A DNA stretch of 64,000 nucleotides from Gemmatimonadota bacterium (GTDB lineage Bacteria; Gemmatimonadota; Gemmatimonadetes; Gemmatimonadales; GWC2-71-9). Made by a program: the position numbers and the translations under genes. Positions 52,697-61,649 of the stretch are shown piece by piece. The stretch spans positions 1 to 64,000 of the forward strand of contig VGVQ01000009.1 in the NCBI GenBank assembly GCA_016874005.1. The letters run 5' to 3'. Numbering within the stretch: the stretch's first letter is position 1; every line of letters starts with the position of its first letter. The notes below the pieces were generated by a model. The model was not told where the DNA came from. It saw only the letters and a program-made list of their open reading frames with translations, and did no database searches.

Positions 52697-53898
52697 TCGT
52701 CGGTCCGTCCGAGTTCGAGGGCGGGTGGTCCCTGGCGCCTGACGATCATCCGATCGAGGCGGGTGGGCGTGGCGGCCAGGACGTCGATCTCGAGACCCCG
52801 AATCCGGAGCCGCTCGCCGATTCGGGGGAAACGCCCCGCCAGTTCGGTGAGCCGGCCCCCGACGGTCTTGGCGGTGCCGGGCAAGGTCACCCCGAACTGG
52901 CGTTCGAGCTCCTCGACGTCGGCGGCGCCGTTGGTCTCGAACAAGGCCGCCGGCCCGAGGGCGGCGCGGCGCTCGGTCGTCTCGTCGTGTTCGTCGAAGA
53001 TTTCGCCGACCAGGGCGCTCAGGAGGTCCTCGAGGGTGACGATCCCGAGGGTGCCGCCGAACTCGTCGAGGACGACGGTGAGGTGACGACGTTCGCGCTG
53101 CATGTCGAGCAGGACGTCGCCCGAGTCCCGGCTGGCGGGGGTCACGCCGACCGGCCGAACCGGGACCCGTCCCTCAGGGCCAACCTTGAGCAAGTCGAGG
53201 ACGTGCACCATGCCGACGATCTCGTCGACGGTGCCCCGATAGACCGGGAGCCGGCTATAGCCGCTTTGCATGAAGGCGGCCAGAATTTCCTCCGATCCGG
53301 CGCCCTCGGGGATCGCGGCCAGCTCGGTTCGGGCCGTCATCAACTCTCGAATCGGCCGCTGAGCGAAGGTGATGACGTTGCCGACCATCACCAGCTCATC
53401 GCTCGGCGCCAGCGCCCCGGCGGTGGATTCCCACCAGAGCGACCGGACGTCGCTGGGATGCCGGCGAGTGGGTTCAGGCAGGAACAAGGACAAGACCCGG
53501 CCGAGGGCCCGGAGCACGGGACGGCTCTTGTCCGACACCCGCGAGGCGCGCCAGCCGGTGAGCCATCGAGGGAGGACATAGCCGCTGAAGAGCACAAACG
53601 GCACGGCCACGGCGACGAGCAGTCCCAGGACGCCCCACAGGGGCAGGGCGCCCGTCACGGCGTCGACCACCGCGGAAAGGCTGGCGGCGAGCAGACAGAC
53701 TCCGAGCCCGGTGACCGCGGTGGCAGTGATCAGGTCGCGCTCGGCGTCGTAGAGCCAGTCGAGGGACTCGGCCGCGCCCTTGAGTCGCCGGGAGACGGCT
53801 TCGGCCAGGGCGTTGCGGCTCACGGTGATCAGCGCCGCGGACGCCGAGGCCCCGAAGGTCGCCACCAGGAGGCCGAGCAGGGTCGCGATCCAGATCAT
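52693..53898 (-). CDS. CNNM/CorC-type membrane protein (hemolysin family), first copy
   Basis: 401 residues from ATG 53898: a DUF21-type membrane domain of about four segments (residues 1-140), a CBS pair (LMTARTELAAIPE onward) and a CorC_HlyC domain with VVLDEFGGTLGIVTLEDLL. The family is linked to Mg or Co export and resistance. It overlaps by four bases both the second homologue upstream and mgtE downstream, which makes a Mg-related operon likely. Confidence 0.92.
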   Translation of the reverse strand: MIWIATLLGLLVATFGASASAALITVSRNALAEAVSRRLKGAAESLDWLYDAERDLITATAVTGLGVCLLAASLSAVVDAVTGALPLWGVLGLLVAVAVPFVLFSGYVLPRWLTGWRASRVSDKSRPVLRALGRVLSLFLPEPTRRHPSDVRSLWWESTAGALAPSDELVMVGNVITFAQRPIRELMTARTELAAIPEGAGSEEILAAFMQSGYSRLPVYRGTVDEIVGMVHVLDLLKVGPEGRVPVRPVGVTPASRDSGDVLLDMQRERRHLTVVLDEFGGTLGIVTLEDLLSALVGEIFDEHDETTERRAALGPAALFETNGAADVEELERQFGVTLPGTAKTVGGRLTELAGRFPRIGERLRIRGLEIDVLAATPTRLDRMIVRRQGPPALELGRTDE

Positions 53899-55091
53899 GG
53901 CGCGGGCTCGGTCGGCGAGGAGGCGAGCGGCGCGAGCGGGCGGATCGTCACCCGCCGAATGCGGCGCCTGACGACTTGATCGATCGTGATGGCGTAATCG
54001 CCGGCCGAGAGCGACTCGGCGACCTTGGGAACCCGACCAGCCAGCGCCAGCACCAGACCGCCGACGGTCCCGACGTCGTCGCGACCAAATCGGTAGTCGA
54101 GTTCCGCTTCCAGATCCGCGAGCGCGGCGGTTCCCTGCACGATCAGGGCGCCGTCCGGCCGGCGCTCCATCGGGGCGGCCTCCTCGGTATCGTACTCGTC
54201 GTGGATCTCGCCGACGATCTGCTCGAGCACGTCTTCGAGGGTCACGATACCAGAGGTGCCCCCGAACTCGTCGACCACCACCACCAGATGGGCCCCACCC
54301 CGCTGGAAATCGCGGAGCTGGCGATCGAGCCGCTTGGCCTCGGGAACGAACTCGACCGGCTTGACGAGGCCGTGCCAATCGGCGTCGTCGCCCAGGGCGG
54401 GCAGGAGATCCTTGGCGTAGAGGACGCCGACGACGTTGTCCGGGTCCCCGTCGACGACCAGGAGGCGCGAGTGCTCGGCGGAGCGAAGGATGTCGAGCAC
54501 TTGGCGGCGGCTGGCGGAGAGATCGACCGCGATGACGTCGAGCCGAGGGGTCATCACCTCCGCGACGGTCATCTCGGGAAGGCTGAACACGCCGGAGAGC
54601 CGTTCGCGGACGTCGGCATCGGCCGGTCGAGGTGGCGCGGCGGTGGTGGCCGACCGTCCTCCGCGATCGGCCCAGGCGACGAGCTTGACGATCGGCCGGA
54701 AGACGGTCAGCGACGCGGTCGCGATCCGCCCATCGAAGCTCACCAGGCCGGGCTCGTTTGCGGCCCACAAACGGGGGAGGAGGTCCCCCACGACCCACAC
54801 CAGGAGGACCGCGAGGGCGAGACGGAAGATTGCCTGCGGGGTCGGCCAGGCCCACCAGGCCAGGGCAAGCCCCGCGAGGAACGCGGCGATGACGAGCAGG
54901 CTCAGGTGGACGATGTGGAGGCCCCGCTCGGGCGTGAGGTCGCGCGGCCGAGCTTCGGCGGCCGGGGCGATCAGCCGCGGAAGGGTGGCGTCGGCCTCGG
55001 CCGCCAGCGCGACCAGGGCGGCCCAGAGGGTGCAAAGGCCGGCGAGGATCGGCGCCACGCCGAGCTGGAGGGCCGCGATCAGGCTACGCAC
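53895..55091 (-). CDS. CNNM/CorC-type membrane protein (hemolysin family), second copy
   Basis: 398 residues from GTG 55091. It has membrane segments in the first 110 residues that fit a degenerate DUF21 domain, a CBS pair starting at VMTPRLDVIAVDLSAS, and a CorC_HlyC end with VVVVDEFGGTSGIVTLED. It probably pairs with the first copy as a hetero-oligomer, since the two share the domain order but only modest sequence. Its start overlaps the ybeY end by 13 bases. Confidence 0.9.
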   Translation of the reverse strand: MRSLIAALQLGVAPILAGLCTLWAALVALAAEADATLPRLIAPAAEARPRDLTPERGLHIVHLSLLVIAAFLAGLALAWWAWPTPQAIFRLALAVLLVWVVGDLLPRLWAANEPGLVSFDGRIATASLTVFRPIVKLVAWADRGGRSATTAAPPRPADADVRERLSGVFSLPEMTVAEVMTPRLDVIAVDLSASRRQVLDILRSAEHSRLLVVDGDPDNVVGVLYAKDLLPALGDDADWHGLVKPVEFVPEAKRLDRQLRDFQRGGAHLVVVVDEFGGTSGIVTLEDVLEQIVGEIHDEYDTEEAAPMERRPDGALIVQGTAALADLEAELDYRFGRDDVGTVGGLVLALAGRVPKVAESLSAGDYAITIDQVVRRRIRRVTIRPLAPLASSPTEPAP

Positions 55092-55543
55092 GCCAGGTAT
55101 CGCTCCTGTTTACGCCACATGGCCGACCGGGTCCGGCCCGGTCCGTCGGGGTGGTCGTGCCCCAAGGCGTGCAAGGTGGCGTGGATCACCACCCTGAGCA
55201 GCTCGGTGCGAACCGGGACGCCGAATCGGGCGGCATTCGATCGAACCACGGCGGGACAAAGGTAGACGTCACCCACCGGGCCGCCGCCCGGATTCCTGAG
55301 GGTGAACGCCAGCACGTCGGTTGGCCGATCGACCCCTTTCCAGCGCCGGTTCAGCCCGCGCATCGCGCGGGGGCCGATGAAGGTCATCGAGAGCGGAATC
55401 CGGCGCCGCTCCTTGGTCATCACCAGGCGAACCGCCTCGACGACTCGGGCGAGCGCGAGCGGGGCCGGGCGTCCGGTCACGGTGACGGGGCTCGTGGCCC
55501 GGTCAGCCGTTTTGGTCTTCCGCGTAGGCACGGATGATCTCAC
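55079..55543 (-). CDS. ybeY: Endoribonuclease YbeY
   Basis: Zinc-dependent RNase for 16S rRNA 3'-end maturation and 70S quality control. Zinc ligands His121, His125 and His131 (HATLHALGHDH) are intact, and the VLAFTLRNPGGGPVGDVYLCP region matches. ATG 55543 gives 154 residues and overlaps the phoH end by 41 bases. Later GTG codons (55531, 55480) are also possible. phoH-ybeY-CorC is a widely conserved order. Confidence 0.92.
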   Translation of the reverse strand: MRSSVPTRKTKTADRATSPVTVTGRPAPLALARVVEAVRLVMTKERRRIPLSMTFIGPRAMRGLNRRWKGVDRPTDVLAFTLRNPGGGPVGDVYLCPAVVRSNAARFGVPVRTELLRVVIHATLHALGHDHPDGPGRTRSAMWRKQERYLACVA

Positions 55544-56489
55544 GGACCAGGCGATGGCGCACCACGTCCGCTTCCGAGAGGTAGCAGAAGGCGAGGCCCT
55601 CGATCCCCGGGAGAATCCGTTCGACTTGGATCAAGCCGGAATCTTCCCGTTTGGGCAGGTCGATCTGGGTCTTGTCACCGGTGACGACGACCTTGCTGTT
55701 CACCCCGAGCCGGGTGAGGAACATCTTCATCTGAGCGCCGGTGGCGTTCTGGGCTTCGTCCAGGATGATGAAGGCGTCCGACAAGGTTCGGCCCCGCATG
55801 TATGCCAAGGGAGCGATCTCGATGGTCCGGGTCTCGATGGCCTTCTGGACCCGATCGTTGGGCATCATGTCTTCGAGCGCGTCGTAGAGGGGCCGAAGAT
55901 AGGGATCGACCTTGGCCTGGAGGTCTCCCGGCAGGAAACCCAACGACTCCCCCGCTTCCACCGCGGGACGAGCGAGGATGATCCGGCGGACCCGTTTGCG
56001 GGCCAGTGCCTCGATCGCCTTGGCGACGGCGAGGTAGGTCTTCCCGGTGCCGGCGGGCCCGATCCCGACGACGATGTCGAATTGGGCGATGGCGGCGAGG
56101 TAATCGCGCTGGCCCTGGGTCTTGGGAACGATCGCCCGGCGCAATCCCGGCAAGACGATCCGTCCTTCGGTGGACGGCGCCAGCTCGGCCGGCAGGGCGC
56201 CATCGATGGCCAGGCGCTGAACCACTTCGGGCGTGACCGTCTCCCCCATCCGAGCCAGGTCGATCAACCCGGTGGCGACGGTGGCGGCGCGATCGACCTG
56301 CTCCGGCTGCCCGGCGATCGTCAAGGTGTCGCCGCGGAGGTTCACCCGAACTCCGAGGACCCGCCCGAACTCGACCAGGTTGACGTCGTTGACGCCGCCG
56401 AGAAGCAGCGGGTCGGCCCCTTCGGTGCCGAACCGCTGGACGACGTCTTCGGCGGCCGGCCGCTCGCCGCCATTGCGCCCGTTAGGCAC
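55503..56489 (-). CDS. phoH: PhoH family ATPase (PhoH-like / YbeZ)
   Basis: Predicted RNA-associated ATPase and partner of YbeY. GTG 56489, 6 bases after GGAGG and inside the last codons of aspS, gives 328 residues, the normal YbeZ length; the longer frame upstream is an aspS shadow. Walker A is GPAGTGKTYLA, Walker B FIILDEAQNAT, and GDKTQIDLP is the sensor motif. A KH-like segment precedes it near residues 25-80. Confidence 0.93.
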   Translation of the reverse strand: MPNGRNGGERPAAEDVVQRFGTEGADPLLLGGVNDVNLVEFGRVLGVRVNLRGDTLTIAGQPEQVDRAATVATGLIDLARMGETVTPEVVQRLAIDGALPAELAPSTEGRIVLPGLRRAIVPKTQGQRDYLAAIAQFDIVVGIGPAGTGKTYLAVAKAIEALARKRVRRIILARPAVEAGESLGFLPGDLQAKVDPYLRPLYDALEDMMPNDRVQKAIETRTIEIAPLAYMRGRTLSDAFIILDEAQNATGAQMKMFLTRLGVNSKVVVTGDKTQIDLPKREDSGLIQVERILPGIEGLAFCYLSEADVVRHRLVREIIRAYAEDQNG

Positions 56490-58266
56490 GCCGCACCTCC
56501 AGGTGGAGGACTTCGAGATCGGCCTCCTTGATCGCGGTCGGCGCGCCTTCGAACATCGCCCGGGCCGCGGTGGTCTTCGGGAACGCGACCACGTCGCGTA
56601 ACGAGGGGGCGCCGGCCAGGAGCATCGCCACCCGGTCGAACCCGATCGCGAACCCACCCATCGGCGGCGCTCCGGTGGCCAGCGCATCGAGCAGGAAGCC
56701 GAACCGAACCTGCTGGTCGTCCGGACCGATCCCGAGCAGCTTGAACACCCGCTGCTGCAACTCGCGGGTGGTGATCCTGATGGAGCCGCTCCCGAGTTCG
56801 TTGCCGTTGTAGACCGCGTCATAGTGAATGGCGCGGCAGCGGCCGGGGTCCGACTCGAGATAGGGCACGTCGTCGGGATGGGGCGAGGTGAACGGGTGGT
56901 GCACGAAGACGTGCTGGCCGGTGCTCGGATCGGGCTCGAACAGGGGGAAGTCGACTACCCAGAGGAAGGCATGCTTGACGATCGGCGCCGGCTTGATGCG
57001 TTCGATCAGGGTGTCCCGGATCGCTCGGATCGCCGGGGTGGTCACCGAGTCGGTGCCGACGACGCCGAGGAACAGATCGCCGGGCTGCCCGGCCAGGGTG
57101 CCGGCGAACCCCGATCCAACCGCCTTGACCCCCTGCCCTTCCCACCCGCCGGTCCCGTGTCGCAACCACACCAGCCCACCGGCCCCGGCTGCCTTCACCG
57201 ACCGCCCGAGCTCATCGAGATCTTTGCGGGTCACCGTCGCCGCGTCCGGCGCGAGGATCCCCCGAAACCGGACCCCGTCTCGGCCGGCGGCGGCCAGAAA
57301 CGGCGCGGCATCCGGCCCGATACCGCCGGAGTAGTCCCTAGCCTCGAAGCCGAACCGGAGGTCGGGCTTGTCGATCCCGTACCGTTCCATCGCCTCGGCA
57401 TAGGTCATCCGACGGAATGGGCCCGTTACCGCCTCGCCGGCCTCATCCCAGAGCGCGATCAGAATGGCCTCGACGAAGCCCATCACATCGTCGGCCGTCA
57501 CGAACGACGATTCGATGTCGATCTGGGTGAATTCCGGCTGCCGATCGGCCCGGAGATCTTCGTCGCGAAAGCAACGGGCGATCTGGAAATAGCGGTCGTA
57601 CCCGGCCACCATCAGGAGCTGCTTGTAGATCTGCGGCGATTGCGGCAGCGCGTAGAATTCACCGGGGTGAACCCGGGACGGCACCAGGTAGTCGCGGGCC
57701 CCTTCCGGGGTTGGCTTGGTGAGGATCGGCGTTTCGATCTCGAGAAACCCGAGTTCGGACAGGGTGCGCCGAGCCCGTTGGGCGAGCCGGTGGCGCAAGA
57801 CCAGGTTATGCTGCAACTCCGGCCTCCTGAGATCGAGCACCCGGTGTTTGAGCCGTAACTCCTCCGCCGCGAGGTCCTCGTTCTCCTTCCGGGCCACCGG
57901 AATCGCCGGGGTCACCGCCGGGCCGACGACGACGAGATCCACGACATGGACCTCGACCTCGCGCGAGGTCATGGCCTCGTCCCGAGCGGCCACTGGCCGC
58001 CGGACCACGGTGCCGGTCACCAGCACGACCGTCTCCGCCCCCACCGCTTGAGCGCGCTCGATCACGGCGGGCGGGGTCCATTCCGGCGAGAGCGACAACT
58101 GGACCAAGCCGGCGCGGTCGCGCAGGTCGATGAAGACGAGGCCGCCCAAGTCGCGGCGCCGATGAACCCAGCCACCGAGTCGAACGGTGAGCCCGATGTG
58201 GGTGGAATCGAGCCCGCCGGCCAAGTGCGAGCGCATGGCTGTCGTAAATGGCTGGTGCGGGGTCAT
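56482..58266 (-). CDS. aspS: Aspartyl-tRNA synthetase (bacterial type)
   Basis: Class II synthetase, 594 residues from ATG 58266 (ATG 58236 is an alternative, 10 residues later). The anticodon OB-fold is at residues 20-105, motif 2 is FQIARCFRDEDLRADRQPEF in part, the bacterial GAD insertion lies near 290-420, and motif 3 is GGFAIGFDRV with GLDR-like Arg. Its last two codons and TAA stop contain an octamer copy, and phoH starts within them. Divergent from the L,D-transpeptidase gene with 54 bases between. Confidence 0.95.
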   Translation of the reverse strand: MTPHQPFTTAMRSHLAGGLDSTHIGLTVRLGGWVHRRRDLGGLVFIDLRDRAGLVQLSLSPEWTPPAVIERAQAVGAETVVLVTGTVVRRPVAARDEAMTSREVEVHVVDLVVVGPAVTPAIPVARKENEDLAAEELRLKHRVLDLRRPELQHNLVLRHRLAQRARRTLSELGFLEIETPILTKPTPEGARDYLVPSRVHPGEFYALPQSPQIYKQLLMVAGYDRYFQIARCFRDEDLRADRQPEFTQIDIESSFVTADDVMGFVEAILIALWDEAGEAVTGPFRRMTYAEAMERYGIDKPDLRFGFEARDYSGGIGPDAAPFLAAAGRDGVRFRGILAPDAATVTRKDLDELGRSVKAAGAGGLVWLRHGTGGWEGQGVKAVGSGFAGTLAGQPGDLFLGVVGTDSVTTPAIRAIRDTLIERIKPAPIVKHAFLWVVDFPLFEPDPSTGQHVFVHHPFTSPHPDDVPYLESDPGRCRAIHYDAVYNGNELGSGSIRITTRELQQRVFKLLGIGPDDQQVRFGFLLDALATGAPPMGGFAIGFDRVAMLLAGAPSLRDVVAFPKTTAARAMFEGAPTAIKEADLEVLHLEVRRA

Positions 58267-58320
58267 ATTCGAGCAAAACGTAATCCACCCGCCGGGGCGC
58301 GGGCAAGCAATTGGGAGACG

Positions 58321-59241
58321 ATGAGTTACGCACTGCGACGTTGGGCGGCGGCGGGGCTCGTGGCTGCCGTTGGATTGGGCTGCGATGCTTCGGGCGACCG
58401 GCCACCCGCACCGCCGCCCGACCCTAGTGCGAGCGCCGGACCGGTCGACCCGCCGGGTGACGCCCCAGAACGACCAACGCCGGCGCCGAGCGGGACGGGA
58501 CTGGCCGGGTTCGTCGCGATCGAAATCGATAGCAATGCCGGGGTTCGGCAACTGGCGCGTCGGCTCGGCCCGGATCGGTTGACGCTGCTCCTCAAGATCA
58601 ATCGGGTGGATCGCGACCACGTCCGGGCCGGCGACACGCTCTTCCTTCCAGCCGACACCACTCGCGGGTGGCTCGACCTGGCACCCTTTCCGGTTCGCCT
58701 CGGCGGACGTTTCGGGCTCGACAGCATGCCCAAACTGCTCCTGGTGTCGCAGCGGGTCCAGGCCGTCGGCGGCTACCAGTTTGGACAGCTCGTCTTCTGG
58801 GGCCCGACCAGCACCGGGAAGCGGGCCACCCCGACGCCGAACGGCTGGTTCCACACCACTTGGAAAGCCAAGGAGACCAGGTCCACCGATAACGAAGCGT
58901 GGTTGCCGCGGTGGTATTTCAACTTCGAGAATCGGCGGGGGATTTCCTTCCATCAATACGAGCTTCCCGGGCTGCCGGCGAGCCACGCCTGCGTCCGATT
59001 GCTCGAGGCCGATGCCGAGTGGATCTACCGCTGGGCCGATCAGTGGGAGGTGTCCGCCGATGGGCGTCGGGTGCTCCGGCCCGGCACCCCGGTCCTGGTC
59101 TTCGGCGAGTTCGGATTCGGGCAGGTCCCACCCTGGCGGCGCCTCGGAGACGATCCGGCGGCCGCCACGGTTTCGGAGGACGAGATTTCCCGGGCGGCGG
59201 CGATGCTCCCCGACTCGGCCGGGGCCGAGCCCCCCGGCTAG
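58321..59241 (+). CDS. L,D-transpeptidase lipoprotein
   Basis: Peptidoglycan or lipoprotein cross-linking enzyme of the YkuD family, 306 residues. The lipobox gives Cys21 (VGLGCDAS), followed by a Pro-rich linker at residues 28-57 and a LysM-like segment at about 62-112. The catalytic domain has His211 and the SHACVRL motif with Cys224, so the active-site nucleophile is present. Periplasmic, anchored to a membrane. GGGAGA sits 3 bases before the ATG. The next gene rlmN follows after 9 bases. Confidence 0.9.
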   Translation: MSYALRRWAAAGLVAAVGLGCDASGDRPPAPPPDPSASAGPVDPPGDAPERPTPAPSGTGLAGFVAIEIDSNAGVRQLARRLGPDRLTLLLKINRVDRDHVRAGDTLFLPADTTRGWLDLAPFPVRLGGRFGLDSMPKLLLVSQRVQAVGGYQFGQLVFWGPTSTGKRATPTPNGWFHTTWKAKETRSTDNEAWLPRWYFNFENRRGISFHQYELPGLPASHACVRLLEADAEWIYRWADQWEVSADGRRVLRPGTPVLVFGEFGFGQVPPWRRLGDDPAAATVSEDEISRAAAMLPDSAGAEPPG

Positions 59242-59250
59242 GTTTCGGCG

Positions 59251-60312
59251 ATGACCGGCAACCTCCTCGACCTCGCGCCCAAAGCGGCCGCCGCCGCGAT
59301 CGCGGCCCTCGTCGAGGGACAGGGATGGCCGCGATATCGGGCCACCCAGATCCTCCGCCGCCTCTGGGTGGCCCCGATCGCTCGCTGGGATGACGCCACC
59401 GAGTTGCCCGGGGCGATCCGTCGCCTCCTCGGGGCGGAATATCCGCTGGCCCGCCTCGCGGTGGCTCGACGCGAGGTCTCCTCGGACGGCACGGTCAAGA
59501 CCTTGTGGCGTCTCGACGACGGCGAGGCGATCGAATCGGTGTGGATTCCATCCGGCCAGCGCCGGACCCTGTGCATCTCCTCGCAAGCGGGCTGCGCGTT
59601 AGGGTGCCGGTTCTGCGCCACCGGGCGGATGGGCTTCCGGCGCGACCTGACCGCGGCGGAGATCGCCCTGCAGGTCAGGGAGCTGGTCCTCGATGACCCG
59701 GCGCGGAAGCCAACCAACGTGGTGTTCATGGGGATGGGCGAGCCCCTCCTCAATTGGCCGAGTGTCGACGTCGCCCTGTCGATCCTCAACGATCCCGACG
59801 GCTTCGGCATCGGGGCTCGTCACATCACCGTGTCCACCGTCGGCATTCTGCCGGGAATGGCCGCGCTCCGGGCCCGGCCCGAGCAATTCCGGCTGGCCAT
59901 CTCGCTCCACGCGGCCGACGACGTCACTCGGCTCGAGTTGATGCCGATCGAGAAGAAGTACCATCTCGCCGAGGTGCTCGCCGCCGCGAAGACCTTCGGG
60001 CGCCGGGTGACCTTCGAATACGTCATGATCGCCGGGAAGAACGACGGGGACCGCGATGCGGACCGACTGGCGCGGCTGGCGCGGCCGTTAGGCGCGCACC
60101 TCAACTTGCTGCCGCTGCACCCCGGCGGGGCTCCCGGCTTGTCGCCGTCGTCGCCGAGCCGGATTCGGGCCTTCGCCGAGCGGCTTCGCGCCGCCGGGAT
60201 CGAGGCCGTGGTCCGCCGAAGCCGCGGTCTCGACATCAACGCCGCCTGCGGCCAGCTCTACGTCGAGTCGGAGGCCAAGCGCCGGCCGGCGCGGGCGACG
60301 CCGGCCGGGTGA
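59251..60312 (+). CDS. rlmN: 23S rRNA (adenine-2503-C2)-methyltransferase RlmN
   Basis: Radical SAM enzyme that methylates A2503 of 23S rRNA and A37 of some tRNAs. The cluster motif CALGCRFC is preceded by SSQAG, the SAM-binding VVFMGMGEPLLNW follows, and the C-terminal ACGQL provides the methyl-carrying cysteine. 353 residues. Its stop overlaps the GTG of the acyltransferase gene (GTGA). An octamer copy at 60086-60093 encodes Leu-Gly. Confidence 0.95.
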   Translation: MTGNLLDLAPKAAAAAIAALVEGQGWPRYRATQILRRLWVAPIARWDDATELPGAIRRLLGAEYPLARLAVARREVSSDGTVKTLWRLDDGEAIESVWIPSGQRRTLCISSQAGCALGCRFCATGRMGFRRDLTAAEIALQVRELVLDDPARKPTNVVFMGMGEPLLNWPSVDVALSILNDPDGFGIGARHITVSTVGILPGMAALRARPEQFRLAISLHAADDVTRLELMPIEKKYHLAEVLAAAKTFGRRVTFEYVMIAGKNDGDRDADRLARLARPLGAHLNLLPLHPGGAPGLSPSSPSRIRAFAERLRAAGIEAVVRRSRGLDINAACGQLYVESEAKRRPARATPAG

Positions 60313-61649
60313 TTCGCGACGTCGTTACCGCCGTCCTTCGGATCGCGCTCGGCCTGTTCTTCCGCCGAATCGACGTGGTCGGGCGCGAGCGGGTCCCGGC
60401 AACCGGACCGACGATGTTCGCGATCAACCACCCCAACGGCTTGATCGACCCGGTGCTGGTACTCTGCCAGGCCCCCCGGCCGGTTGCGTTCCTGGGCAAA
60501 GCGCCGCTGCTCCGGCTCCCGGTGATCGGCCGGGTGGCTCGGGCCCTCGACACCATTCCGGTTCACCGCCGCCACGACCCCGGCAGCGACCCTGCCCACA
60601 ACCGCGAGACGTTTGCCCGGGCCCGAGCCCTGCTCGAGGCCGGTGGGACCATCGCGATCGCACCCGAGGGGGTGAGCCACGACGAGCCGGGCCTCAAGCC
60701 GCTGAAGACCGGCGCGGCACGCATCGCGTTAGGCGCCGGCACCGAAGCGCCGGTGGCCATCGTGCCGGTCGGGCTGTTCTACACCGAGAAGGCCACCTTC
60801 CGGAGCGCCGCCCTGGTGCTGTTCGGTTCCCCGGTGTCGGTGGCCGCCGCCCCGCTCGACGCCGGCGGCGAGCCACCGCCGGACCGGGTCGCCGCGGTCA
60901 CCCGCGCGCTCGATGACGCCCTGCGAAACCTGGTGATCGAAGCCGACGACCATCGCGCCGTCGAGGTGATCGCCCGGGCCGAGCGGCTGGTTGCCGGAAG
61001 CCTTCCGGGCGGAAACCGGCGTCCCCTCGACCAGGTGCTCGAGGCCCGTCAGACCCTGGTCGCCGGCTACCGGCGCCTGGCGAGCGACGACCCGGCCCTC
61101 TTGGCCCGACTGGTTCGGCGAGTCGACCGGCTCGAATCGGCATTCCGCCTGGCCGGAATGGACCCAGGCGCGCCGCGAGCCGGCTCGACGCCGAGTATGA
61201 TCGCGGCCCTCGGCGCCCTGCTGGTCCGGCTCGGCCTGCTCCTCCCGCTCGCCCTGCCGGGCCTTGCGATCCACTACCCGGCGTATCGATTGGTCGGGGT
61301 AACGGCCGATCGGCTCGCCAAGGGCCATCGCGACGCGGTGGCGACCATCAAGGTGATCTCGGCCGCGGTGTTCTATCCGCTCACCTGGATCGCCCTCGGC
61401 ATCGGGGTCGGAACCCGCTGGGGCGTCGGTCCCGGATTGGCCGTCCTCCTACTCGGGCCCGTCACCGGGTTGGCCGCCCTCAAGTTGGTCGAGCGGTTCG
61501 ACCGGTTCGTATCCCGGGCTCGCGCCTTGGGCTTCTACCTCGCCGCCCCGGAGCGAGCGGAACGGCTGATCGCCGAGCGCGAGCTGCTCCGGAGTGACCT
61601 GCTCCGGCTCGCCGAACGCCTCGGCGTGGGGGCGACGACGGGCCGTTAG
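60309..61649 (+). CDS. PlsC-like acyltransferase with extended C-terminal membrane region
   Basis: Glycerophospholipid acyltransferase fold in residues 1-215. The catalytic motif reads NHPNGLIDP, an H-x5-D spacing typical of a subgroup, and the later APEGVSH is the substrate motif. Residues 215-300 are a charged helical linker. After residue 300 come two or three hydrophobic segments (for instance LVRLGLLLPLALPGLAI and AVLLLGPVTGLAAL), which most PlsC proteins lack. GTG start coupled to rlmN. The gene stop (TAG) is inside an octamer copy that also gives the stop of the opposite gene. Confidence 0.87.
   Translation: MIRDVVTAVLRIALGLFFRRIDVVGRERVPATGPTMFAINHPNGLIDPVLVLCQAPRPVAFLGKAPLLRLPVIGRVARALDTIPVHRRHDPGSDPAHNRETFARARALLEAGGTIAIAPEGVSHDEPGLKPLKTGAARIALGAGTEAPVAIVPVGLFYTEKATFRSAALVLFGSPVSVAAAPLDAGGEPPPDRVAAVTRALDDALRNLVIEADDHRAVEVIARAERLVAGSLPGGNRRPLDQVLEARQTLVAGYRRLASDDPALLARLVRRVDRLESAFRLAGMDPGAPRAGSTPSMIAALGALLVRLGLLLPLALPGLAIHYPAYRLVGVTADRLAKGHRDAVATIKVISAAVFYPLTWIALGIGVGTRWGVGPGLAVLLLGPVTGLAALKLVERFDRFVSRARALGFYLAAPERAERLIAERELLRSDLLRLAERLGVGATTGR

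Noticed and set aside
52696-52760. M-box Mg riboswitch before mgtE
   Set aside because: mgtE overlaps the preceding gene by four bases as part of an operon, leaving no room for a leader.
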